From SVMC01 sp045601345 (GTDB lineage: Bacteria; Bacillota; Clostridia; Oscillospirales; Oscillospiraceae): DNA of 61,328 nucleotides. Position numbers and translations under genes: made by a program. The stretch's first letter is position 1. Each line of letters starts with the position of its first letter. Shown in pieces: positions 40,346-48,183 of this stretch. The notes beneath the pieces are model-generated. The model was not told the origin of the DNA, ran no database searches, and was given only the letters and a program-made list of their open reading frames with translations. The stretch is from contig JAZRZL010000053.1 in NCBI GenBank assembly GCA_045601345.1, positions 1 through 61,328 on the forward strand. Reading direction: 5' to 3'.

Positions 40346-41030
40346 AACAGTATATTTTACCAGACCGGCAGAGCACTTGGCTGCAAAGCCTGCGGCAGAA
40401 AATATATCTGCTCCCGAGCCGGAATCGGAACCGTATGTAAGTCCTGTGGATTTTGATGCGCTATGGGAAGAGAACACCGATATCTATGCATGGCTGGATA
40501 TCCCGGGCACGGAGATCAGTTATCCGCTGCTCCAGCACCCGGAGGATGATGCCTATTATTTGCGCCGCAATATACGGGGCGAGGATGACAGAAATGGCGT
40601 TCTCTTCACCGAAGCCAGTTATAATGGCCGGGATTTTTCTGATCCACTTACCATTATCTATGGACATAATAGGTACAACGGTCAGATGTTTTCTACGCTC
40701 CAAAGTACGTATTCCTCAGCGGAAGCTTTGGCAGAGCATGAAGAGATTGTTATTTATTTGCCGGATCGGGAGCTGCACTATCATGTGTTTGCAGCTGTAC
40801 CGTATGATAATCGGCATATCCTTTATAACTATGACTTTTCCAATGAACGCACCTTTCGGCTTTTCTTTCAGGAAATTTTATCCGTCAGAGCAATGGAGGC
40901 CGTCTTTGCGGAGGATGCCGCCATCTCGCCGGACGATCAGGCAATCATTCTTTCGACCTGTTTAACTAGCAACCAAAGCAACAGATTTCTTGTCTGTGGA
41001 AAGCTGGCACAGGCCATTCCTGCGGACTAA
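40242..41030 (+). CDS. class B sortase
   Basis: A 262-residue membrane-bound transpeptidase. N-terminal helix (about 6-22), then the sortase barrel with IIYGHNR (catalytic His), LSTCLTS (catalytic Cys) and NRFLVCG (catalytic Arg). YPLLQHPEDDAYYLRRN is typical of class B. It should cut a sorting signal and link the protein to peptidoglycan. The likely substrate is the next gene, with SPQTG. The start lies 104 bp inside the phosphatase gene, with GAGAGAGG upstream. Confidence 0.92.
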   Translation: MKRRTAWIIYGILALLIGLLLYMNLQIRPEEQTTETVYFTRPAEHLAAKPAAENISAPEPESEPYVSPVDFDALWEENTDIYAWLDIPGTEISYPLLQHPEDDAYYLRRNIRGEDDRNGVLFTEASYNGRDFSDPLTIIYGHNRYNGQMFSTLQSTYSSAEALAEHEEIVIYLPDRELHYHVFAAVPYDNRHILYNYDFSNERTFRLFFQEILSVRAMEAVFAEDAAISPDDQAIILSTCLTSNQSNRFLVCGKLAQAIPAD

Positions 41031-41037
41031 AGGTCAC

Positions 41038-41186
41038 CTCTAAAAATTCATCACAGTCGAATCTGCGGGTCTTGTTTCCGTCATACTTCACAAAAATCCT
41101 CGAGAATACATCCAGTATTCCCTGCGTTTTTTGTTGCGTCTGACGAAAAGATCCCTCACAGCTCGACTTGTACTGAATTTTTAGAG
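41038..41186. repeat. MITE-like element, complete copy 2
   Basis: A 149-bp unit with perfect 13-bp terminal inverted repeats CTCTAAAAATTCA (41038-41050) and TGAATTTTTAGAG (41174-41186). The body is homologous to 23938-24065. It has no coding frame. It fills the gap between the sortase gene and its candidate substrate gene. Confidence 0.8.
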
Positions 41187-41216
41187 CTGCCCTAAAATAA
41201 TAAGGAGGATACTACC

Positions 41217-41987
41217 ATGATGAAAAAACTTTGCTGCATTTTGCTCACCATCGTGCTGGTGGCAGCAATGAGCGTCTCGGCCTTTGCTGCGTGGTTTACT
41301 CCCAGCGTAGAGAATAAGCCCGCACCTGAAATTGTAGTGCAGATCGGTCCCGATGGAAAGGAATACGCTGCCATTATCTATGATAAAAACGGCAGGTTTG
41401 TTATCGGTGTGCCGAACGGCGACCTCATCGTGACACCGATCTCTTCGAATGATGCTCCGACCCCCGAGATCAGGGCAAAGCTGGAGGCTGCCTATGAACA
41501 AATTCAATCCGCCGAAAAATTGACAGATCTGTATCCTGATTTGGAAAAGCTCGTCAAGGAAAAGTTCCCGAATCTTTCGCTGGATGATGTCGTCGTTCGG
41601 GATCTCTTTGATGCGACCGTAACCGGTATCTTTGAGGATTACCTGAGTCAGGAAGGAAACAGTATTTCTGTTCGCTTCAGGCTTCCGATAGATCCGCAAT
41701 CCCTTGTGGCGGTACTCTATTGCGTGGATGGAACCAACTGGGTGGCGGTACCCTATGATCGAATTACCCGAAACAAGGACTTTACGGTTGACATTCTTTT
41801 TGACGATTTATGTCCTGTGGCATTCCTGTTTGAAAACGGAACCCTCCATGTGGATCCCAATGCTCCTAAGTCCCCTCAGACTGGTGCGCCGTTGTCTGAT
41901 TCCCTTGTTTGGGTTGGTGTTGCAGCCGTAGTGATTTTTGCCTTTACTTATGGCGCAGTGAAGAAGCGCACCTCACAGAGGGTTTAA
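41217..41987 (+). CDS. secreted surface protein with SPQTG sorting signal
   Basis: A 256-residue protein. Signal peptide MMKKLCCILLTIVLVAAMSV ending SAFAA. The C-terminus has APKSPQTGAPL, a hydrophobic helix (VWVGVAAVVIFAFTYGA) and a positive tail KKRTSQRV, a complete wall-sorting signal. SPQTG fits the (S/N/P)PxTG motif known for some clostridial class B sortases, and such a sortase is encoded just upstream. The middle part matches no family I know. AAGGAGG RBS. It is probably the anchored substrate of the local sortase. Confidence 0.85.
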   Translation: MMKKLCCILLTIVLVAAMSVSAFAAWFTPSVENKPAPEIVVQIGPDGKEYAAIIYDKNGRFVIGVPNGDLIVTPISSNDAPTPEIRAKLEAAYEQIQSAEKLTDLYPDLEKLVKEKFPNLSLDDVVVRDLFDATVTGIFEDYLSQEGNSISVRFRLPIDPQSLVAVLYCVDGTNWVAVPYDRITRNKDFTVDILFDDLCPVAFLFENGTLHVDPNAPKSPQTGAPLSDSLVWVGVAAVVIFAFTYGAVKKRTSQRV

Positions 41988-42054
41988 GCTTATCGCAACT
42001 GCACCGATGCATCTTGGCGTGTTGGAATGACCATGGAAGGGAGGGCGCTATGTA

Positions 42055-43053
42055 ATGAAACTGAAAATTCATCGTGGTATATTTAGAATCATCATAGTTC
42101 TAATCGCAGTTTTATTGATTGCTTTCCTGTTTTTTTCCTTTTTATCAAAGTGGGAGGCTTCCTACGGGAGAATAGATGCTATCGAAGACGAGGTGCCTGA
42201 CGATGGGCGGCTGTATCTGGATGGCCGCTATTACATACCAAATAAGAATTTGGATATCACGCTTTTGATTGGCGTGGACAAGTATACCTCCCAAACACAG
42301 GAGGAAAGCTATAATAACAGCCAGCAGTCAGATTTTTTGATGCTTCTTATTATGGATAAAAAAAATGAAATCTGTACTGCCCTACACCTGAACCGTGATA
42401 CCATGGCGGAGATTCCGATACTGGGTGTCCGCGGAGAAAATGCAGGTACCATTACCGGCCAGCTTGCCCTAGCCCATACCTATGGAAGCGGCGGAATAGA
42501 TAGCTGCCGGAATACGGCAAAAGCGGTGTCCAACTTTCTCTACGGAGTTAGAATTGACCGTTTTGTCGCATTTACCATGGATGCAGTGGCAAAAATAAAT
42601 GATTTAGTTGGCGGCGTTACCGTAACGATCTTAGACGATATGACCACCGTTTCGTCGGAAATGAAAAAGGGCGCTTCCGTTACCTTGAAGGGCGATATGG
42701 CGCTGTCGTTTGTCCGCGCACGATCCAGTCTAGAGGATAGCAGTAACCTCCGACGCATGGAGCGCCAACGGCAGTACCTTGCGGAGCTTCGAAAAAACTT
42801 GTCTGCGAAGATGCAATCAAGCGATGCTTTTCTCATGGATGTCTTGGAGACGGTATCTCCCTATATGACCTCAGACTGCACCGTAGATCAGCTTTCCCAA
42901 TTATATGATCGTTGGGATCTTTATGCAGACGGTGGCATTATGACAATCGACGGCGAGGCAAAGCTTGGCTCAGAATTTATGGAATTCTATCCCGATGAAG
43001 CCGCGCTGAAACAGCAAATGATAGAATTGTTCTATGTGCCGCTGGATGAATAA
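42055..43053 (+). CDS. LytR-CpsA-Psr (LCP) family cell-wall polymer ligase
   Basis: A 332-residue protein with one N-terminal membrane helix (about 10-31) and an extracellular LCP domain. LLIGVDKYTS, SDFLMLLIMDKKN, HLNRDTMAEIP and ALSFVRARSSLEDSSNLRRMERQ carry the conserved Asp and Arg residues that hold the polyprenyl phosphate. It attaches glycopolymers to peptidoglycan. Its presence next to the co-polymerase and kinase fits a surface polysaccharide system. GGGAGGG RBS; a terminator follows. Confidence 0.93.
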   Translation: MKLKIHRGIFRIIIVLIAVLLIAFLFFSFLSKWEASYGRIDAIEDEVPDDGRLYLDGRYYIPNKNLDITLLIGVDKYTSQTQEESYNNSQQSDFLMLLIMDKKNEICTALHLNRDTMAEIPILGVRGENAGTITGQLALAHTYGSGGIDSCRNTAKAVSNFLYGVRIDRFVAFTMDAVAKINDLVGGVTVTILDDMTTVSSEMKKGASVTLKGDMALSFVRARSSLEDSSNLRRMERQRQYLAELRKNLSAKMQSSDAFLMDVLETVSPYMTSDCTVDQLSQLYDRWDLYADGGIMTIDGEAKLGSEFMEFYPDEAALKQQMIELFYVPLDE

Positions 43054-43069
43054 ACTTTTCAAAAAATTT

Positions 43070-43099
43070 AGGCTCCTCTTATGGATAAGGGGAGCCTTT
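43070..43099 (+). terminator. terminator of the surface module
   Basis: AGGCTCC / GGAGCCT stem with inner CTTAT/ATAAG pairing, then TTTAT, 16 bp after the LCP stop. Confidence 0.75.
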
Positions 43100-43180
43100 A
43101 TGCGTCCAAAAAAAGGGAACGTTGTCACGTAGGGCAAGATGAAAGGGCAGGTAAGCTGTGTGGCATGATTCATTTCCTTC

Positions 43181-43260
43181 AAGGGCACCGCTAGTTATTC
43201 TTCACGGGCGAATCTGACAGAAGAATCCTTCGCCTCACGCGGAATAAATAGAGATGCCCT
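43181..43260. repeat. MITE-like element, short diverged copy 3
   Basis: 80 bp with imperfect ends AGGGCACCGCTAGTTATTC / GGAATAAATAGAGATGCCCT. The left part CACCGCTAG..ATTC.TCAC..GCGAATC aligns with 41031-41065. It looks like an internally deleted member. No gene is seen in 43054-43373. Confidence 0.55.
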
Positions 43261-43373
43261 CAAGCTTATAGGTAACCGCAGACCATTTTATGCCAATTTG
43301 TTTCTTCTTATATTTCGCAGCGGCACGGCAAATTTTCTAATTTACTAATAAATCAAAAGAGGATCCCTCCGTC

Positions 43374-43904
43374 CTATTTGCAAAGTCTTTCAAAAACGGG
43401 AAGAAGGGTGTCAAATTGTTGTTTTTTTTCAGCGGCAAGAGCGACAACAGCCTGCGCAAGAAACCGGCTAATGATCGGATCAAAATCTGGATAAAAGCGC
43501 AGCATCATCGGATGGATCACGCCATAAAGATCCTGAATAAAATGTTCGTGATGCTGGATCAGGATTGGGGAGGAACGGTAAATATTACGGTACTGTACCC
43601 AAGCGCTGCTGTAGACGGAAACCAATTCCCGAACGCTGGCCACTGCCATGCGCAGACCCTCAATGGGACTGCAAACAGTGCTGGCAAAGACAGTGAGCTG
43701 TGCCAGTATGGGCTGCCAGTCTCCCATAAAAATATTGTAGACCAGATCATCCTTGGAGTCAAAGTAATTGTAAACGGTACTTACGGCAATTCCACTGGCT
43801 TTGGCGACATCACGGAGATTTAAGCGATCATAACCTTGCTTTATTAAAATCGGTCGTGCCTCACGCAAAATCGTAAGTCGCAAGTCTTCAATAATCTTCG
43901 GCAT
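43374..43904 (-). CDS. TetR/AcrR-family transcriptional regulator
   Basis: A 176-residue regulator. N-terminal HTH (about 10-55): ARPILIKQGYDRLNLRDVAK and GIAVSTVYNYFDSKDDLVYN. The rest is a helical ligand-binding and dimer domain. No neighbouring efflux gene is seen, so targets are unknown. Divergent from the LCP gene and convergent with nothing; GGAAG RBS. Confidence 0.9.
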   Translation of the reverse strand: MPKIIEDLRLTILREARPILIKQGYDRLNLRDVAKASGIAVSTVYNYFDSKDDLVYNIFMGDWQPILAQLTVFASTVCSPIEGLRMAVASVRELVSVYSSAWVQYRNIYRSSPILIQHHEHFIQDLYGVIHPMMLRFYPDFDPIISRFLAQAVVALAAEKKQQFDTLLPVFERLCK

Positions 43905-43977
43905 GGCACTTCCTTCTTCCTTAGCATATTAAAAGCTATCATACATGAATAAAGATTGTTTTTGCAAACGATAAAAG

Positions 43978-44000
43978 GGGCTGCCTCGGAGAGGCAGCCC
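43978..44000 (-). terminator. terminator of the gap gene
   Basis: GGGCTGCCTC / GAGGCAGCCC stem with a 3-nt loop; on the minus strand it is followed by CCTTTTATC. Confidence 0.8.
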
Positions 44001-44020
44001 AAAAAGACAGAAAATATAGA

Positions 44021-45034
44021 TTAGCCGAGTTCTGCAAAATACTTAATGGTGCGAACCATCTGAGAGGTATAGGAATTTTCATTGTCGTACCAAGAAACGA
44101 CCTGAACTTCGGAGGTGTCGTTGCCGATGGCCTTCACCATAGTCTGGGTGGCATCGAACAGGGAACCAAAGCGCATACCAACGATATCGGAAGAGACGAT
44201 TTCGTCCGTGTTGTAGCCAAAGGATTCGTTGGACTGTGCCTTCATGGCAGCGTTAATTTCATCAACCGTCGGCTCACCGTTGACAACAGCGGTCAGAATG
44301 GTGACAGAGCCGGTGGGGGTGGGAACACGCTGAGCAGCGCCAATGAGCTTGCCGTTCAGGGAGGGGATAACCAGGCCGATAGCCTTGGCAGCGCCGGTGC
44401 TGTTGGGAACGATATTGACAGCGGCAGCGCGGGAGCGGCGAAGGTCGCCCTTTCTCTGGGGGCCGTCGAGGGTCATCTGGTCACCGGTGTAAGCGTGGAT
44501 GGTGCACATAATGCCGGACTGGATTGCCCAGTTATCATTCAGAGCCTTTGCCATGGGAGCGAGGCAGTTGGTGGTGCAGGAAGCGGCAGAGATGATGGTG
44601 TCTTCCTTGGTCAGGATGTCATGGTTGACATTGAAGACGACGGTGGGCAGGTCGTTGCCAGCGGGAGCAGAGATAACGACCTTCTTGGCACCGGCATCAA
44701 TATGAGCCTGTGCCTTAGCCTTGCTGGTGTAGAAGCCGGTGCATTCCAGAACAACGTCAACATCCAGCTCACCCCAGGGAAGCTCGGCAGCGTTTGCCTT
44801 AGCATAGATGGTGATCTTCTTGCCATCGACAACAATATAGTCATCGCCTGCTTCTACAGTGCTGGCCAGTGCATAAGTGCCCTGGGTGGAATCGTACTTC
44901 AGCAGGTGGGCAAGCATCTTCGGGGAGGTCAGGTCGTTGATAGCGACAACGTCGTAGCCCTCAGCGCCGAACATCTGACGGAATGCGAGACGGCCAATGC
45001 GGCCAAAACCATTGATAGCAACTTTTACGGACAT
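44021..45034 (-). CDS. gap: glyceraldehyde-3-phosphate dehydrogenase
   Basis: A 337-residue glycolytic enzyme. NAD-binding VAINGFGRIGRLAFRQM at the start and the catalytic Cys in ISAASCTTNCLAPMAKAL. PQRKGDLRRSRAAAVNIVPN and SWYDNENSYTSQMVRTI are family landmarks. It oxidises glyceraldehyde-3-phosphate with NAD and phosphate. AGGAGGAA RBS. Single gene with its own promoter and terminator. Confidence 0.97.
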   Translation of the reverse strand: MSVKVAINGFGRIGRLAFRQMFGAEGYDVVAINDLTSPKMLAHLLKYDSTQGTYALASTVEAGDDYIVVDGKKITIYAKANAAELPWGELDVDVVLECTGFYTSKAKAQAHIDAGAKKVVISAPAGNDLPTVVFNVNHDILTKEDTIISAASCTTNCLAPMAKALNDNWAIQSGIMCTIHAYTGDQMTLDGPQRKGDLRRSRAAAVNIVPNSTGAAKAIGLVIPSLNGKLIGAAQRVPTPTGSVTILTAVVNGEPTVDEINAAMKAQSNESFGYNTDEIVSSDIVGMRFGSLFDATQTMVKAIGNDTSEVQVVSWYDNENSYTSQMVRTIKYFAELG

Positions 45035-45119
45035 TATTAGTTCCTCCTTCTGTATAAGTCGAATAACACACAGGGCGTTATGAGACTGTGAATATATCGG
45101 TCATTTTTAACCGTTATTC

Positions 45120-45148
45120 ATTATAACGCACATAGGGCTTTGTTACAA
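45120..45148 (-). promoter_or_regulatory. gap promoter
   Basis: On the minus strand TTGTAA (45143-45148), 17-bp spacer, TATAAT (45120-45125). The roughly 80-nt leader has no structure I could name. Confidence 0.75.
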
Positions 45149-45417
45149 GTGTTATTTTTCATAAAATCACATAAATTTGTTTCATTATTTTTAGGATTTT
45201 AACACTATACCCGCTAAAATTCTGCTGATTATGACAATTTTTCGGCATCTGAAGGTCACAGTCAGGACATGAAGGATAATGTAAGCTGCGGTTCGGTATG
45301 CCAGCCGCACACTCTGTATTATATTGCCCACGCTTGGGGCGGCGCAGCGCAGTTTGCTGACATTGCCTTAGGAAAAATGCGGCCTGACAAGGCCAAATTG
45401 CCGTGCCGTGCCATCAC

Positions 45418-45710
45418 GGTAATTGAATGTGTTAAGAAAATATGAACATTGGGCAACGTTATGTCAACTGCGCACAACAGGGCAGTGGGCGGTTTTCCAT
45501 GGCAGTAAATTAACGAGCCTTGGCCTTCCCCTCTGGGGAAGGTGGCGCCCGCAGGAGGCAGATGAGGTTAGCCTTCGAAGACGGAGCGCTTTCTATGTTA
45601 GGAAGGTTTTTGGTTTTGGCAGTGCGTCCAATGACCTCATCCGTCTCGCTTCGCTCGACAGCTTCCCCAAAGGGGAAGCCTTGGCTTCTACCGCCATTTG
45701 GGACGGTTCG
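45418..45710. repeat. dispersed intergenic repeat, copy F
   Basis: A full-length copy: GGTAATTGAATGTGTTAAGA, AACGTTATGTCAACTGCGCA, CTTCCCCTCTGGGGAAGGTG, CTTTCTATGTTAGGAAGG, CGTCTCGCTTCGCTCGACAG, CTTCCCCAAAGGGGAAGCC. One palindrome has decayed (GCGCCCGCAGGAGGC). Translated fragments look gene-like but are repeat sequence. 45250-45417 has no recognised feature. Confidence 0.85.
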
Positions 45711-45802
45711 TTTGTTCATAATTTGTTTACATATTTAATTACCGTGGCCGGGTCATTGCACAATATTGTTTTTAATTGTTTCCTGTGATATAATTATACA
45801 TA

Positions 45803-45821
45803 TTTTTAGAGGTGACCTTAT
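45803..45821 (-). repeat. MITE-like family, single end (copy 4)
   Basis: TTTTTAGAGGTGACCTTAT is the reverse complement of the extended end TAAAGGTCACCTCTAAAAA found at 41027-41046. Only one end is present, just before the restriction-modification genes. Confidence 0.5.
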
Positions 45822-45852
45822 TCCCCAATAAACAAAATAGGAAGGGCGGTTA

Positions 45853-46932
45853 TTGGTCGTGGAAATGAACCAACCCATTAACAGCAATGACGGATTACTG
45901 CAAATTGCGAAGCCTCCATTTACTACAATAGAATTGTTTGCAGGGGCGGGTGGTCTTGCATTAGGTATCGAAAAAGCAGGATTTCAAACCATCGGATTAA
46001 TTGAATTTGACAGGGACGCGGCTGATACGCTAAAAAAGAACCGCCCAAATTGGAATGTAATTTGTGATGATATTGCAAATATTTCCCCGCTTAATTTGCC
46101 GGAATACTTTAATATAAAAGTCGGCGCGTTAGATTTGCTTTCGGGTGGCGCACCTTGTCAGGCGTTTTCCTATGCAGGGAAACGGTTAGGGCTGGAGGAT
46201 GCACGTGGAACGCTTTTTTATCATTATGCGGTGTTTTTACAGAAGCTTCAGCCCAAAACTTTTTTATTCGAAAATGTACGTGGGCTTTTAACGCATGATG
46301 GTGGACGAACCTACCAATTCATATTACGTGTTTTTTCAGAATGCGGCTATTCTATTCAAAAACAAGTGCTCAACGCCTGGGACTATGGAAATGCACAAAA
46401 GCGTGAAAGACTGATAACGATTGGTATTCGTAATGACTTGGTGGGAAAAATCCAAATTGAATTTCCCAAGCCACATGAGTATAAACCTGTTTTACGCGAT
46501 GTTCTTCAAAATGTCCCCGAAAGTGCCGGGGCACAGTATTCTGATTATAAGCGAGATATTTTCAAGCTTGTTCCACCGGGAGGTTATTGGCGCGACATTT
46601 CAGAGGATATCGCAAAGGCTTATATGAAAAGCTGTTGGAATATGGGTGGTGGCAGAACTGGTATTTTGCGCCGAATGAGCTTAGACGAACCTTCGCTTGC
46701 CGTTTTAACTTCTCCTACACAAAAGCAAACAGAACGGTGTCACCCTCTTGAACCACGCCCATTTAATATTCGGGAAAATGCAAGAATTCAATCGTTCCCT
46801 GATGAATGGCAATTCTGCGGAGGGATCGGAAGCCAGTACAAGCAGGTGGGAAACGCTGTTCCCGTGAATCTTGCTCTTGATGTTGCATCTGAAATTAGAA
46901 AGGGGTTAGAACAAATATCATGTGGGAATTGA
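45853..46932 (+). CDS. DNA (cytosine-5) methyltransferase of a type II RM system
   Basis: About 359 residues. Motif I TIELFAGAGGLALGIEKAG, motif IV LSGGAPCQAFSYAGKR with the catalytic Cys, motif VI FLFENVRGLL, motif VIII QKRERLITIG, and motif X YKQVGNAVPVNLA. It methylates cytosine and protects DNA from the endonuclease encoded next; GGNCC is the expected site if that enzyme is Eco47II-like. TTG 45853 suits the AGGAAGG RBS; an ATG at 45865 is the alternative. AT-rich, with a repeat before it, so probably acquired. Confidence 0.93.
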   Translation: MVVEMNQPINSNDGLLQIAKPPFTTIELFAGAGGLALGIEKAGFQTIGLIEFDRDAADTLKKNRPNWNVICDDIANISPLNLPEYFNIKVGALDLLSGGAPCQAFSYAGKRLGLEDARGTLFYHYAVFLQKLQPKTFLFENVRGLLTHDGGRTYQFILRVFSECGYSIQKQVLNAWDYGNAQKRERLITIGIRNDLVGKIQIEFPKPHEYKPVLRDVLQNVPESAGAQYSDYKRDIFKLVPPGGYWRDISEDIAKAYMKSCWNMGGGRTGILRRMSLDEPSLAVLTSPTQKQTERCHPLEPRPFNIRENARIQSFPDEWQFCGGIGSQYKQVGNAVPVNLALDVASEIRKGLEQISCGN

Positions 46933-47699
46933 GCTTTATTTCCGAACAAGATTTTAAATGCCATGTGCGAAACACAATTCAGCATTACGGCGATAAATTA
47001 GCACCTTATGATTTGAAGCGCTTTAACAGCAATATTGTTGATCCAATCAAACTGATTTTTGATAAAACAGTCTACCAATACACCTGGGATGAAATAATCA
47101 GAAATGAAATTTTCCGGCAGCGGGATAAAGCAAATAATAATGACATTGGCTATTTTCATCAACGCATTTTTCAGTACATAAAGGGATGTATTGTCCCTAA
47201 AACCGGATGGGATGTGATCTTCAAGCCTGAAAACGGAATAGACGTTCCTGAATGTGGCAGGGTTCAAACCGTTTATGTTGAAATGAAAAATAAGCACAAC
47301 ACTATGAATTCAGCATCAAGCGCGAAAACCTATCTGAAAATGCAGGGGAAAATATTAACCGATGATGATTGCGCGTGCTTTTTAGTTGAGGCAATAGCCA
47401 AACAGTCACAGAATATCCCATGGTCTATCTCTGTTGATGGAACAAAGCAAAAACATCGTTGTATTCGCCGTGTCAGTATGGATGAATTTTATAAAACTGT
47501 AACGGGTCAAGACGATGCATTTTACAAAATGTGCATGGTATTACCATCGGTAATTCAGGAGGTAGTTTCTAATGCAGATGATTTCTCCGTTCCGCATGAT
47601 ACCGTAATGGAAGAGCTACAGCAAGCAGCAGATAAAAAGAGTGGTTCTCTTGTTATGGCACTTTATATGCTAGGTTTTGATACTTATCATGGATTTTAA
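46920..47699 (+). CDS. Eco47II-family type II restriction endonuclease
   Basis: A 259-residue nuclease. The central YVEMKNKHNTMNSASSAKTY followed by DDDCACFLVEAIAKQSQNI and RVSMDEFYKTVTGQDDAFYK fits the Eco47II/SinI group as I recall it; these cut G^GNCC. E-x-K in VEMKNK is a likely metal-site element. It overlaps the methyltransferase gene by 13 bp, so enzyme and protection are coupled, methylase first. Specificity is inferred from family memory. A symmetric terminator follows. Confidence 0.82.
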   Translation: MWELSFISEQDFKCHVRNTIQHYGDKLAPYDLKRFNSNIVDPIKLIFDKTVYQYTWDEIIRNEIFRQRDKANNNDIGYFHQRIFQYIKGCIVPKTGWDVIFKPENGIDVPECGRVQTVYVEMKNKHNTMNSASSAKTYLKMQGKILTDDDCACFLVEAIAKQSQNIPWSISVDGTKQKHRCIRRVSMDEFYKTVTGQDDAFYKMCMVLPSVIQEVVSNADDFSVPHDTVMEELQQAADKKSGSLVMALYMLGFDTYHGF

Positions 47700-47712
47700 T
47701 ATATACAAAAAT

Positions 47713-47744
47713 CTCCGCTCTCCCATGAAATTGGGAGAGCGGAG
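47713..47744. terminator. bidirectional terminator after the RM system
   Basis: CTCCGCTCTCCCA / TGGGAGAGCGGAG, a perfect 13-bp stem with a 6-nt loop, between convergent genes. Confidence 0.85.
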
Positions 47745-47751
47745 TCATATT

Positions 47752-48024
47752 TTACTTGACATCTACATAGTCTGCGTATTCCTCTTCGATTTCGGTTTTG
47801 CGGAAGGGATTCAGGCGAATCATATCTTCTTTCGTGGGAAGTTTTTCCAAAATGGTCTGCTTTGTAGGCAACTTTTCTTTTAACGATACTGCTTTTTCTT
47901 TTAATTCGCCGCGGCGCTCATACAGCTCACGCAGCTTATCGAGATAGACAGCTACCAGAAACAGAATGCCGGAGATCACAGCAAGTGCTGCCGCAATTTT
48001 CAGGATTACTTTAAACGCTTTCAT
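47752..48024 (-). CDS. small membrane-anchored protein (unknown function)
   Basis: A 90-residue protein. One membrane helix (about 5-27: VILKIAAALAVISGILFLVAVY), then a Lys/Glu-rich helix with two LPTK repeats (KEKLPTKQTILEKLPTKEDM), and an acidic tail ending EEEYADYVDVK. ATG 48024 follows GGAGGCC. No family recognised; the architecture recalls YtxH-type small membrane proteins only in outline. Confidence 0.65.
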   Translation of the reverse strand: MKAFKVILKIAAALAVISGILFLVAVYLDKLRELYERRGELKEKAVSLKEKLPTKQTILEKLPTKEDMIRLNPFRKTEIEEEYADYVDVK

Positions 48025-48183
48025 TTTTGGCCTCCAATACAGCAAGATTATGCTCTCTGGGATTATCCTATCACAATTCAGAAGAAAATGCAACCGAAAA
48101 CCGGAGAAGCGTTCCTTCCTTTATCCAAATCCGGCCTTATAAAAAGGGTACTGCCTTGTAAGACAGCACCCTTTATTCAGCGA

